Below are positions 18,601-26,435 of a DNA stretch of 58,065 nucleotides, in pieces. How positions within the stretch are numbered: the stretch's first letter is position 1; each line of letters begins with the position of its first letter. Under the pieces are notes generated by a model. That model saw only the letters and a program-made list of their open reading frames with translations. It was not told the DNA's origin and made no database searches. The translations under genes were made by a program, and so were the position numbers. The DNA comes from Pseudomonadota bacterium (GTDB lineage Bacteria > Pseudomonadota > Alphaproteobacteria > Rhizobiales > Xanthobacteraceae), in NCBI GenBank assembly GCA_018971625.1, contig JAGXAJ010000020.1, positions 1-58,065 of the forward strand, given 5' to 3'.

Positions 18601-18980
18601 TCATAGGCATGATCGGAGTGATACTTCTGATCGGGATCGTGAAGAAAAACGCCATCATGATGATCGATTTCGCGCTCGATGCCGAGCGCGGTCGCGGCCT
18701 GTCGCCGGCGGAAGCGATTTACGAAGCCTGCCTGCTGCGATTCCGGCCGATCATGATGACTACCATGGCGTCGCTGCTCGGCGCGGTGCCGCTGATCATC
18801 GGGATGGGCGAAGGCAGTGAATTCCGCCAACCGCTCGGCATAACGATCATCGGTGGGCTGGTGTTGAGCCAGATCCTGACCCTGTACACCACGCCAGTGG
18901 TCTATCTCTATCTCGACCGTTTCCGGCATTGGAGCATGCGGGCGCGACGGCGTAACGTGTCGCCAGAAGTGCGCTCCTGA
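15693..18980 (+). CDS. RND efflux permease, HAE-1/MdtB-like, orphan
   Basis: 1095-residue inner-membrane pump. It begins MSLSSPFIRRPVATTLLTFG and has the RND pattern of 12 helices with two large periplasmic loops. Proton-relay features are present: VVDDTIVVLENI in helix 4 and GIVKKNAIMMIDFAL in helix 10, the latter typical of MdtB/MdtC-type pumps. It is longer than the usual 1030-1050 residues because of a Ser/Ala/Thr-rich stretch at about 775-840, inserted before the conserved MIPLSS segment of the second periplasmic loop. No membrane-fusion or outer-membrane partner is adjacent; the flanking genes are a DUF169 pseudogene and a YdcF-like gene on the other strand. Substrate is unknown; it must use a partner from elsewhere or be idle. 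Confidence 0.92.
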   Translation: MSLSSPFIRRPVATTLLTFGLVVAGMVAFFKLPVSPLPDVDIPTISVQAILPGASPADVATTVASPLERHLGQIADVNEMTSSSSLGSARINLQFSINRDINGAARDVQAAINASRADLPTSLRNNPTYRKFNPASAPILIYTLTSDTLPPAELYDAASTVLAQKLSQVEGVGEVSVSGGSLPAVRVELAPQALYKYGIGLEDVRAALGSANAHSPKGGIDVGAQRYQIYSNDQALKAVDYKPLVVAYRNGAAVRLTDVGEVLNSVENLHTLGLSNGKRAVMMIVYRQPGANIIQMVDRVKALIPQLRASVSPAIDINLAIDRSTTIRTSLFDVEITLIIAVVLVILVVFAFLRSARATLVPVVTISVSLIATFAVMYLLGYSLNIFSLMALTVATGFVVDDTIVVLENITRHLDAGETPLQAALLGSREVGFTVLSMSVSLIAVFVPILLMSGLVGRLFREFSMTIAVAIVISLVVSLTTTPMMCARLLRGERGLQRGRIYRACERVFEASLAFYRRTLTVALRYPGLVMLVLAAVLGLNFYLYATVPKGFVPQQDTGLLIGSIQADQSISFQLMEKKLTQLVDIVRKNPAVNVAVGFTGGGVGPGSGSTNTGTVFVSLKPRRQRELTADQVIGQLRGELGGVPGATMFLQSVGDLGPGGRTGNAQYQYTLQGSTFEELDEWTPKIVAALQGVPALADVSSDQQDKGLQAGVTINRDTAARLGISVSQIDNTLYDAFGQRQVSTIYVARNQYHVVMEVAPEYWQDPQTLRDVYVSTSAAPASGSQATNAVAGTIASSAQTTSANSIAASAVRNQATNSIGATGKAAASTGTAVSTSQETMIPLSSVAAFGQGRTSLVVNHQDGLVANTISFNLPQGVSLSTAVAAIEATMGRIGVPSTIRGSFQGVAKIFQQSVSSEPFLILAAFATIYISLGMLYESFVHPLTILSTLPSAGVGAVLALMLFHTQFDIIGMIGVILLIGIVKKNAIMMIDFALDAERGRGLSPAEAIYEACLLRFRPIMMTTMASLLGAVPLIIGMGEGSEFRQPLGITIIGGLVLSQILTLYTTPVVYLYLDRFRHWSMRARRRNVSPEVRS

Positions 18981-18982
18981 CT

Positions 18983-19801
18983 TTACGGCTTGACGCCTTG
19001 GCTCGTCGCCGGTCCCGGGAAGGGCTCGTCGATCTTGCCGGTCAGCCAATAGACTAGAAGCCCGATCCATTCGCGCAGGCCGGTATCGGTGGATTCTAGC
19101 CCCTTGCCGGCAATGGCGGAGAATGCCCGGAGATCAGCGCGGCCGCCGATCCGCCAATCCACCGGATAAGCCTCGACCGCAAAGCCGGCCTTGCGAAACA
19201 GGCCGATCGAGCGCGGCATATGATAGGCGGACGTCACCAGCAGCCAGCGCTGCCCGCTTGCCGTCGCTGCAAGCGCCTTGGAAAATTCGGCGTTCTCCTG
19301 GGTGTTGCGCGAGCGTCGCTCCATCGTGAGCCGCGCCTTGTCCACACCGAGGTTTTCAAATAGCGCACCGGCATAGTCAGCTTCTCGGGCGTCGTTCGAG
19401 ACCAGATTCCCGCTGCCGCCGGTGAAGATGACGCGAGCGTCCGGATATCGGCGCGCCAGCACGGCAGCGGCGATGATGCGGTCGGCCGCGCTTCGAACCA
19501 CGGCGCCGTCATGCGCCGCCGAAAGATCCGCATCGATCGATCCTCCCAGCACGATGATGCCGTAAGGCGCGCCGCGCGCGGCCTCCCAAGGTGGAAATCG
19601 CTGCTCCAGCGGATAAAGCAACCAATTGCCCAACGGCGAAAAACCCGCGATCGCAAGCAGCAGGATGGAGAAGACCATCAGCCGGCGCCCGGCGCGCGCA
19701 TATCGCGTGGCCAGCAACGCTACGCCAAGCACGCCAGCCCCAATCAGGAAATTGGTCGGCAGCAAGCCGTATCCGATGGTTTTGGAGAGAAAAAAGAACA
19801 A
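18983..19801 (-). CDS. YdcF/ElyC-like DUF218 membrane-anchored protein
   Basis: 272 residues: two N-terminal membrane helices (to about residue 57), then a DUF218 domain with the family motifs IIVLGGSIDADLS, VIFTGGSGNL, ERRSRNTQENAEFS and LLVTSAYHMPRSIGLFRKAG. In Escherichia coli the related ElyC and SanA affect envelope integrity and undecaprenyl-carrier use; the biochemical reaction is unclear. The start is a TTG with GAGGA 8 nt upstream and gives the usual MFFxLSK N-terminus. It converges on the RND gene with two bases between the stops. Confidence 0.85.
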   Translation of the reverse strand: MFFFLSKTIGYGLLPTNFLIGAGVLGVALLATRYARAGRRLMVFSILLLAIAGFSPLGNWLLYPLEQRFPPWEAARGAPYGIIVLGGSIDADLSAAHDGAVVRSAADRIIAAAVLARRYPDARVIFTGGSGNLVSNDAREADYAGALFENLGVDKARLTMERRSRNTQENAEFSKALAATASGQRWLLVTSAYHMPRSIGLFRKAGFAVEAYPVDWRIGGRADLRAFSAIAGKGLESTDTGLREWIGLLVYWLTGKIDEPFPGPATSQGVKP

Positions 19802-20143
19802 TGCGAAAGTCCTCGACTATCGTTAGCGTCATACGCGGGCTTGATCCCCGTATCCATCCGCCTTCAAAAAAATAACACTCCGGACCCGCCGTGACGCATC
19901 ACCTGCGGTCCAGCCAAAAAACCTGCCATTGGGGCTGCTTCGAATGCCCATGCGTGATGCGCGGCATTCGGCAGCGCCGAAGGCAGGGCAGCCGCGGCCG
20001 ATGTGCAGAAATTCGCGACCGGCGGCACCGATATGATCCTGTTCGACACCCCGGAGGGGTGACCCCGAGTGGTCACGCGCGTTGAGTCGCGCATCGGGCG
20101 TGGAAATAAAGGCCGAGGTGTCACAAGCGGCCAGCCGACGCCG
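19802..20143. other. Intergenic region with a short repeat and a possible gene remnant
   Basis: 342 bases. At 19827-19862 is GTCATACGCGGGCTTGATCC followed by CCGTATCCATCCG, which resembles a dispersed repeat arm common in this family. Around 19976-20060 the plus strand reads VQKFATGGTDMILFDTPEG and a stop, which looks protein-like, but no start or upstream homologous portion is visible. I see no intact gene. Confidence 0.4.
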
Positions 20144-20446
20144 CTAGTCAGTATTGGCGGCTTTCCGCGCCTTGGCCGACGCAGCCTTGGCGGCGGATTT
20201 GGCCATCGGCTTGGCGGCGCTCTTGGGCGCGTCCGTGCTGCGCGCGTTGCTCCAGGGGTCGACGGGCCCCTGGTCGGGGATATTGTTGAGTGAATTCTGG
20301 TAAGCTCTCGCAGCAGCTTTGTCCGCGTTGATTTCCGCCTGCGACTTCTCTTTCGGCTTCTCGCGGTATCGCGGGACGTGGTCGTCCTGGGCGAGAACGG
20401 GCCCTACCAACGAAGCGACGATCAGCGCTGCGCAGAAAACTCTCAT
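20144..20446 (-). CDS. Small secreted Lys/Ala-rich protein, unknown function
   Basis: 100 residues with a strong ribosome site (GGGGAGGA, 6 nt before the ATG) and a Sec signal peptide, MRVFCAALIVASLVGPVLAQ, probably cut after VLA. The mature protein is basic and low in complexity: RYREKPKEKSQAEINADKAA, then a Lys/Ala-rich tail with repeated KSAAK/KAASAK units. The central part NSLNNIPDQGPVDPWSNAR has the look of a conserved segment seen in small Bradyrhizobium secreted proteins. The basic tail could bind nucleic acid, lipid A or polysaccharide, but this is a guess. It lies just before the carbohydrate region on the same strand. Confidence 0.75.
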   Translation of the reverse strand: MRVFCAALIVASLVGPVLAQDDHVPRYREKPKEKSQAEINADKAAARAYQNSLNNIPDQGPVDPWSNARSTDAPKSAAKPMAKSAAKAASAKARKAANTD

Positions 20447-20529
20447 GTCCGTCCTCCCCTGCGATGTGCCTACATATCACTGGCGCCGCCAGAACGCCAA
20501 GCCAATAGAACACGGACTTCGGGCGGCGC

Positions 20530-21798
20530 TTAATCGGCGCGGCCGATGAAACTCACGGTCGGCAGCGGAACGACGAACTTGCCGCCATCGGCAAAGTAAC
20601 GCGCATGTTTCGCCCGGATCGGATTGACGTAACGCCAGGCGAACACGACGACCACCGCCGGTTTGCGCTCGTAGAGCGCGGCAGGCGGCAGGATCGGAAT
20701 GTCGTAGCCCGGGCCGGCCATCACCTTGCCCTTCCGCGGATCGTCGTCGACCAGGAAATCGATTTTGTTTTCGAGCCCGAACTGCGGCAACAATGTCGTG
20801 GTGCCCACGGAGATGCCATAGCCGGCCACCTGCTGTCCCCGCGCATGACAGGCGTCAGCCAGCGCCACCAGCTCGTCGCGAATAGCCGCGATCTTGCGCA
20901 GGTAGGCCGCGTAGTAAGCCGGCTGGTCGACACCGAGGCGATCTTCCTCGGCGATGAAACGCGCGACTTCAGCTGACGGCTTGCGCGGCCCGCCCGCGAG
21001 CTGAACGGTGACACGGATCGAACCGCCCTTGGTCCAGATGTGCTGGACGTCGATCAGCTCCATGCCCAGCCGCGCGAAGAAGCGCTGCAGCGGCTTAATG
21101 TTAAAATACGACAGATGCTCGTGATAGATGGTATCGAGGAGGTTCCTCTCGGTGACGTCAAGGCCGTATTGCGTTTCGAACACGAACAGGCCATCGGGCG
21201 CCAGTACGTTGCGGATTCCGGTTACCAGCGAGTCGAGATTGTCGACATTCGCGATCATGTTGTTGGCGATCACAACGCTGGCGGCGCCGTGTGTTTTCCG
21301 GATCTGGGCGCCGACCGCGTCGCTGAAGAAGTCCGGAATCGTCTCAACGCCGTTGGCGGTCGCGCGTTTGGCGATATCCACAGCCGGGTCGACGCCGAGC
21401 ACCTTCATGCCGCGCTCCTTGAAAAAGCCGAGCAGCGATCCGTCGTTGCTACCTAGCTCGACAATCAGCGAATTCGGTGCCACCGCATGACGTTGAATGA
21501 CGTCGTCGGCATAGGTCGCAAAATGCTCACGCAGCCCGAGTGAGATCGAGGTGGTGTAGACGTAATGCCGGTACTGGATCTCGGGGTTGCCGACATGAAG
21601 GATATGCAGATCGCCGCAGTCGCGGCAGAGATACAGTTCGAGCGGGACAGCGGTCCGGAACACCGGATCGTCGACGCCAGCGTCGGGCACCTGAAAATTG
21701 GGCGTTCCGATCGGCATGCCCGCCAACGGCACCACCAGTTCTTGCCGGCTGGAATGGCAGAGCCGGCAGGTATCTCGCTTGTGGAACAGGCTTTTCAT
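20530..21798 (-). CDS. Zinc-finger SAM-dependent C-methyltransferase of nucleotide sugars
   Basis: 422 residues with the three-part layout of NDP-hexose C-methyltransferases: an N-terminal zinc-binding module (CRLC at 11-14 and YLCRDCGDLHIL), a central SAM fold (IVELGSNDGSLLGFFKERG, LGVDPA) and a C-terminal methyltransferase-associated domain (GYGISVGTTTLLPQFGL, FLVDDDPRKGKVMAGPG). Relatives methylate C3 of 4-keto sugars, as in TylC3 or the novobiose enzyme NovU. The ATG at 21798 precedes the cysteine module directly; the longer frame to 22005 lies across the flippase end and is not supported. It is the third gene of a minus-strand run with the flippase and SIS genes, implying a branched (C-methyl) sugar in the product. 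Confidence 0.85.
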   Translation of the reverse strand: MKSLFHKRDTCRLCHSSRQELVVPLAGMPIGTPNFQVPDAGVDDPVFRTAVPLELYLCRDCGDLHILHVGNPEIQYRHYVYTTSISLGLREHFATYADDVIQRHAVAPNSLIVELGSNDGSLLGFFKERGMKVLGVDPAVDIAKRATANGVETIPDFFSDAVGAQIRKTHGAASVVIANNMIANVDNLDSLVTGIRNVLAPDGLFVFETQYGLDVTERNLLDTIYHEHLSYFNIKPLQRFFARLGMELIDVQHIWTKGGSIRVTVQLAGGPRKPSAEVARFIAEEDRLGVDQPAYYAAYLRKIAAIRDELVALADACHARGQQVAGYGISVGTTTLLPQFGLENKIDFLVDDDPRKGKVMAGPGYDIPILPPAALYERKPAVVVVFAWRYVNPIRAKHARYFADGGKFVVPLPTVSFIGRAD

Positions 21799-21859
21799 AG
21801 CGGGGCTCGAAGATCTTTGAATGGGGACGGCGCGCTCGATTTGCCAAAAAGTTGGCTGC

Positions 21860-22894
21860 TCACGGACTGCTTTGCATCTCGCTTGTTTGCTCCAGCCCAC
21901 GATCCAGCAATGGCGCGCTGGCACCTTCCGCCAGGGCAACCGCCTGGGCCGCGGTGAACCTGCCGCGCTCGGGACTGACGAGCCAGACGACACCGCCGGC
22001 CACACCGATTATCACGCTGATGACGCCCAGCAACAGCGAAACAGCAAGCGATTTCGCCGGGTCGACCCCGGCCAGCGCGAGGCAGGCCACCATTGCACCT
22101 TCCCGAACCCCCCATCCGCTGATCGAAATCGGCACGGCGGTCAGCAGGATAACGGGCGGGAAGAAAATCAATGCATCGAGCACCGTGAGATTCGCTTGCA
22201 ACCCTCTTGCCAGCACGTAGCAGGATGCAGTCGTCATGACATGAATCAGGATCGCCGAGCCGAACAGCAGTTCGCGCTGCCGGAACTCCAGAAGCAGGAA
22301 CCTGACGAGCGTCCCGAAGCGCACAAAACTGCCGATCGGACCGAGTGCGATGATGCGAGCCGGCCAGCGATCGAGCGTCAGCAGGAATATTGTGCCCGCC
22401 ACGCCCGCTGCGGCCAGACCGCCGATCGCGAGTTCCGCTGCGGAATTGTGCACGCGCATGAACAGAAACGGCAATCCTAGCACCATCAGCGCGATGAGGC
22501 CGAGCAGCGCGGTAAACCGGTCAGCCACCACGCCCTTTACCGCCTGCGACCACTGCACGCCGCGGCGGCGCAACAGCCAGATACGGACCACGTCGCCGCC
22601 GGCGGATGACGGCAGCACCTGGTTGAACCACAGGCTGATCATCAGGATGCGCATCCCCGCCAGCCACTCGATCGCCACGCCGAGCGAGCGCATGATCAGC
22701 ATCCAGCGGCCGTTGAGGATGACCGTCTGCAAGCTGACCAGCGCAAGGGCCAGCAGAAATGTCCATGGATCGACGGCGAAAAGGTTGACACGCAGCTGCT
22801 GAAGGTCGAGGCGGCGCACCAGATAGACGATGACGCCAATCGAAAGCAGCAGTTTTGCTGCAAACAACGCCGCTTTCTTGGCATGCGACGACAT
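21860..22894 (-). CDS. Flippase-like membrane protein (UPF0104/AglD-MprF membrane domain family)
   Basis: 344 residues with about eight membrane helices of the PF03706 group (lysylphosphatidylglycerol synthase membrane region-like). Typical motifs are NGRWMLIMRSLG, WFNQVLPSSAGGDVVRIWLL, the VVADRFTALLGL segment and the late PISISGWGVREGAMV. Stand-alone members are thought to move lipid-linked substrates across membranes. There is no aminoacyl-transferase domain, so it is not a full MprF. The start overlaps the stop of the SIS gene (TGATG), indicating translational coupling. In this setting it may flip a lipid-linked sugar, in place of a Wzx. Confidence 0.82.
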   Translation of the reverse strand: MSSHAKKAALFAAKLLLSIGVIVYLVRRLDLQQLRVNLFAVDPWTFLLALALVSLQTVILNGRWMLIMRSLGVAIEWLAGMRILMISLWFNQVLPSSAGGDVVRIWLLRRRGVQWSQAVKGVVADRFTALLGLIALMVLGLPFLFMRVHNSAAELAIGGLAAAGVAGTIFLLTLDRWPARIIALGPIGSFVRFGTLVRFLLLEFRQRELLFGSAILIHVMTTASCYVLARGLQANLTVLDALIFFPPVILLTAVPISISGWGVREGAMVACLALAGVDPAKSLAVSLLLGVISVIIGVAGGVVWLVSPERGRFTAAQAVALAEGASAPLLDRGLEQTSEMQSSP

Positions 22895-23484
22895 CAGGAA
22901 ATGCCGTCCGATGCCGGATATTCGGGGCGGCCGATGATGAGGTCGATCACAGCCATCATCCAGAATTGATGCGCGGTCTCGACGATGTTGTAGCTGCGGC
23001 TATCGGCCCAGTAATTGATGTCGCCGAGCTTGCGCAGCGGATTGTCGGCGCTCATGCCCGACAGCGTGACCACCTCGAGCCCGATCTCGCGCGCCTTGGC
23101 CACCGCGTTGATGATGTTCTTCGAACGGCCCGACGAACTGATCGCGACGAGGCAGTCCTCCGCATGCGCGTTCAGACGTACTGCATGCGAGATCCACTCT
23201 TCGAAACCATAGTCATTGGCAAGGCAGGTGATCAGGCTGGCATCATTGAAGCACAACGAGGGAATCGCCGCATTCTTCGAGAGGTCGATGGTCAGGTGGG
23301 ATGCAATTCCGGCCGAGCCGCCATTGCCGATGAAAATCACCCGGCCGCCCCGCTCCCGGGTTCGCAACCAGGCCGCGCGCGTTGCGGATATCTGTGCGAA
23401 CAGCGCGTCATCCGTCGTGATCACACGGTGCAGACGTCCCACATAATCGTCGAGAAACGCCTTTTGGTCGGGATCGATAGACAT
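22894..23484 (-). CDS. SIS-domain sugar-phosphate isomerase, GmhA-like
   Basis: 196 residues. A single SIS fold with VIFIGNGGSAGIASHLTIDL (compare the GNGGSA of phosphoheptose isomerases), CLVAISSSGRSKNIINAVAK and the C-terminal helical EWI...ETAHQFWMMAVID region. GmhA converts sedoheptulose 7-phosphate to D-glycero-D-manno-heptose 7-phosphate; this protein is of the right size and motif type, but is divergent enough that the substrate is an inference. The ATG at 23484 starts MSIDPDQKAFLDDY; an upstream in-frame start at 23508 is weaker. It heads the minus-strand trio and is divergent from the large plus-strand operon that encodes an HldE-like protein and a transketolase, which fits heptose chemistry. 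Confidence 0.85.
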   Translation of the reverse strand: MSIDPDQKAFLDDYVGRLHRVITTDDALFAQISATRAAWLRTRERGGRVIFIGNGGSAGIASHLTIDLSKNAAIPSLCFNDASLITCLANDYGFEEWISHAVRLNAHAEDCLVAISSSGRSKNIINAVAKAREIGLEVVTLSGMSADNPLRKLGDINYWADSRSYNIVETAHQFWMMAVIDLIIGRPEYPASDGIS

Positions 23485-23714
23485 GTTCTGAGAACTCGTC
23501 CGCAGCATTGCCGTTTGATAAAGAGATTGCCCGGGAATTGCAAAGGCTTAAGGCTGACTTCTCAACCGCTGTTTTGGTGATCTCGATCCCCACCGGAAAT
23601 TGCAGGAACAGCTTGGTACGCTTGCAGAATCCTCCGTCCGCTGATAGTCCGCCCCTGCAAAAAACTGATATGGCAACGCCTCCTTGGCCTGCTTCGCAAT
23701 GGATATATCCGATC
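23485..23714. promoter_or_regulatory. Divergent promoter region of the carbohydrate cluster
   Basis: 230 bases between the SIS gene (leftward) and the first epimerase gene (rightward). It must hold promoters for both runs. A small palindrome GTTCT-G-AGAAC lies at 23485-23495. I could not identify sigma-70 boxes or an operator with confidence. Confidence 0.45.
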
Positions 23715-24728
23715 ATGAAATGCGTCGTTACCGGCGGCGCCGGTTTCATCGGAAGTCATCTGGTCGACCATCTGCTCGGTGACGGCCATGACGTCGTCGT
23801 CATCGACAATTTCGCGATCGGACGTCCCGAGAATCTTGCGTCGCATTCGTCTTCGCCCCCATTCAAGCTGGTCAAGGCCGACGTCACCGATCTCACGGCG
23901 ATCCGGCCGCTGTTCGACGGTATCGACTGGGTGTTTCATCTGGCCGCTCTGGCAGATATCGTACCCTCCATCGAGCAACCGATCCCCTATCACCGCGCCA
24001 ATGTCGACGGCACCGTGAGCGTGCTGGAAGCCGCTCGCCACGCCAACGTCAAACGCTTCGTCTACGCCGCGTCATCATCCTGCTACGGCATCCCCGACGT
24101 CTATCCGACGCCGGAGAACGCCGAGATCCGCCCGATGTACCCATACGCCCTCACCAAGTATCTGGGCGAGCAATGCGTGATGCATTGGTGCAAGGTCTAC
24201 AAGCTACCTGCAATCTCCTTGCGCCTGTTCAACGTGTTCGGCCCGCGTCATCGCACGACTGGAACCTATGGCGCCGTGTTTGGTGTCTTCCTCGCGCAAA
24301 AACTCGCAGGCAAACCGTTCACCGTGGTCGGCGATGGCGAGCAGACCCGTGATTTCACCTTTGTCAGCGACGTCGCCGATGCCTTTGTCACCGCGGCGAA
24401 GTCCGGCATCTCCGGCGAGATATTCAACGTCGGCTCAGACAACACCTACAGCGTGAACCGGCTCGTCGGACTGCTCGGCGGCGAAAAGGTCCACATTCCC
24501 AAGCGGCCCGGCGAACCCGATTGTACCCATGCCGATATTTCCAAGATCAAACGCATGCTGCAATGGAACCCGAAGGTCCGGTTCGACGACGGTGTTGCCG
24601 TGATGCTGCAATCGATCGACCAATGGGGCGACGCACCGATATGGACTGTCGACAAGATTGCCAACGCCACCAAAGACTGGTTCAGATATCTGGGTAACGA
24701 CGAAAAGACTGGCAGCAATCCTTCCTAG
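23715..24728 (+). CDS. NAD-dependent nucleotide-sugar epimerase/dehydratase (extended SDR)
   Basis: 337 residues. The N-terminus MKCVVTGGAGFIGSHLVDHL has the extended-SDR GxxGxxG NAD site, followed by FHLAALADIVPSIEQP, the active-site triad region (ASSSCYGIPD, then the YPYALTKYLGE Y-x3-K) and RLFNVFGPRHR. It is of the UDP-glucose 4-epimerase/dTDP-glucose 4,6-dehydratase superfamily, acting on an NDP-sugar in the cytoplasm. All catalytic residues are present. The ATG at 23715 gives the standard start; the frame remains open for 69 codons upstream without similarity. It is the first gene of the 14-gene run. Exact reaction (4- or 5-epimerisation, or dehydration) cannot be told. Confidence 0.88.
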   Translation: MKCVVTGGAGFIGSHLVDHLLGDGHDVVVIDNFAIGRPENLASHSSSPPFKLVKADVTDLTAIRPLFDGIDWVFHLAALADIVPSIEQPIPYHRANVDGTVSVLEAARHANVKRFVYAASSSCYGIPDVYPTPENAEIRPMYPYALTKYLGEQCVMHWCKVYKLPAISLRLFNVFGPRHRTTGTYGAVFGVFLAQKLAGKPFTVVGDGEQTRDFTFVSDVADAFVTAAKSGISGEIFNVGSDNTYSVNRLVGLLGGEKVHIPKRPGEPDCTHADISKIKRMLQWNPKVRFDDGVAVMLQSIDQWGDAPIWTVDKIANATKDWFRYLGNDEKTGSNPS

Positions 24729-24759
24729 ACGACATCCAATCTGAGCGGTTCAAGATCAA

Positions 24760-24843
24760 ATGAAATTGGCCAGCGATCCCTACGATCACGTGCTGGCCGA
24801 CTCTGCAGGATCCGGCAGCGATTTGGGCACCTCACATGAGTAA
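24760..24843 (+). CDS. Possible 27-residue leader peptide
   Basis: MKLASDPYDHVLADSAGSGS plus a short tail, ending in a TAA that overlaps the start of the next gene (ATGAGTAA). It fills most of the 107-base gap between the first epimerase and the HldE-like gene, the largest gap in the operon. No clear ribosome site precedes it. It may be translated to couple to the next gene, or may be chance. Confidence 0.25.
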   Translation: MKLASDPYDHVLADSAGSGSDLGTSHE

Positions 24844-26407
24844 TGTGGCAGCGAGTATTCCGATCCCGTCTGCGCCGCTCCCGGCCCACGCGAAGATCAA
24901 GACAATCGAGGAGCTTAGCGAGATCGCGCGGGCTGCCCAAACGCGTGGCCAACGTGTTGCGCTGTGTCATGGCGTGTTCGACCTGGTGCACCTCGGCCAT
25001 GTCAAGCACATCCAGGCAGCGCGCAACGAGGGCGACGTCGTGATGGTGACGATCACGGCAGATCGCTACGTCAACAAGGGCCCCGGCAGGCCGATCTTCC
25101 CGGAGAACATGCGGGCGGAAATGCTGGCCTCGCTTGCCAATGTCGATTGGGTCGGGATCAATCACACCACCAGCGCCGAACCGGTGCTCGATACCGTCCG
25201 GCCCGACATCTATGTCAAGGGCTCGGATTACGAGAATCCCGAAGACGATGTTACCGGCAAGATCAAGTCCGAGCGCGATGCGGTCGAACGTCACGGGGGG
25301 CGTATCGTGTTCACGCGGGACGTGACGTTCAGTTCGTCATCGCTAGTTAACCGCTATTTCGATATCTACGATCCCCCGCTGCGCGACTATCTGCAGCAGG
25401 TGCGCGAGACCGGCGGCGCGGAGCGGCTCCTTAGACTTATCGATAGCGTACAAGACATGCATGTCGTGCTGGTCGGCGATACCATCATCGACGAATACCA
25501 GTATGTTTCAGCGCTCGGAAAGCCCTCCAAGGAAAATATCGTCGCTACCCAATTCAAGAATCGAGAGCAGTTCGCCGGCGGCGTGCTCGCCGCGGCCAAC
25601 CATGTGGCCAGCTTCTGCAAGTCGGTGGAAATCGTTACCGTTCTGGGAGGCGACGACTATCCGACAGAATTCATCCAAGCGCACCTGCGCCCGAACGTCA
25701 GGCTGACGCCGATCCGGGTCGAAGGACGCCCGACAACCCGCAAACTGCGCTTTGTCGAGCTCGGCTATCTGCACAAGCTGTTCGAGGTGTATACCATGAA
25801 CGACACGCCGTTCGGGGAAGCCGAGCGAGCCGAGATCGACCGGGTCACCAAGGATCGCGTTCGCGGTGCCGACGTCGTCATCGCGACCGATTTTGGTCAT
25901 GGCATGATTGCGTCAAGCACGATCGACGCGCTGATCGCGAATTCGAAATTCCTCGCCGTCAATGCCCAGAGCAACGGCGGCAATTTCGGCTACAATCTGG
26001 TCACGCGTTATCCAAAGGCCAACTATATCTGTATCGACGCGCCGGAAGCGCGCCTCGCCACCGCCGACAAATTCAGCGACATCGCTACGGTGATCGAGAA
26101 GCAACTGCATGGTAGGATCGACTGCGACAATATTATTGTGACCCATGGGTCATTCGGCTGCTACCCCTACTCGGCGAAAACGGGCGTCGCGCGCGTACCT
26201 GCCTTCACCAAGACCGTGATCGATACGGTGGGTGCAGGCGACGCTTTCCTGACCATCACATCGCCGCTGGTCGCCGCCGGCGGCGACATCAAGGACGTCG
26301 CCTTTGTCGGAAATGCTGCCGGAGCAATCAAGGTCGGCATCGTCGGCCACCGCAGTTCCGTCGAAAAGGTGCCGCTGGTGAAATTCATTACCGCGCTGCT
26401 CAAATAA
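24836..26407 (+). CDS. Bifunctional nucleotidyltransferase-PfkB kinase, HldE-like with swapped domain order
   Basis: 523 residues. Residues about 35-175 form a cytidylyltransferase-fold domain with the active-site HLGH at 52-55 (GVFDLVHLGHVKHIQAA), RPIFPENMR and the VKGSDYENPEDD segment of RfaE-type nucleotidyltransferases. Residues about 205-523 form a ribokinase/PfkB domain with VLVGDTIIDEYQY, FAGGVLAAANHVA and the catalytic DTVGAGDAF at 463-471. HldE of LPS heptose synthesis has the same two activities, but with the kinase first; here the order is reversed. By analogy it phosphorylates a sugar phosphate at C1 and activates it with a nucleotide. It is followed after 28 bases by an SDR gene. 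Substrate and nucleotide are unproven. Confidence 0.88.
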   Translation: MSNVAASIPIPSAPLPAHAKIKTIEELSEIARAAQTRGQRVALCHGVFDLVHLGHVKHIQAARNEGDVVMVTITADRYVNKGPGRPIFPENMRAEMLASLANVDWVGINHTTSAEPVLDTVRPDIYVKGSDYENPEDDVTGKIKSERDAVERHGGRIVFTRDVTFSSSSLVNRYFDIYDPPLRDYLQQVRETGGAERLLRLIDSVQDMHVVLVGDTIIDEYQYVSALGKPSKENIVATQFKNREQFAGGVLAAANHVASFCKSVEIVTVLGGDDYPTEFIQAHLRPNVRLTPIRVEGRPTTRKLRFVELGYLHKLFEVYTMNDTPFGEAERAEIDRVTKDRVRGADVVIATDFGHGMIASSTIDALIANSKFLAVNAQSNGGNFGYNLVTRYPKANYICIDAPEARLATADKFSDIATVIEKQLHGRIDCDNIIVTHGSFGCYPYSAKTGVARVPAFTKTVIDTVGAGDAFLTITSPLVAAGGDIKDVAFVGNAAGAIKVGIVGHRSSVEKVPLVKFITALLK

Positions 26408-26435
26408 GCGCCAACAAGTCTGAAGGAACACAGAG

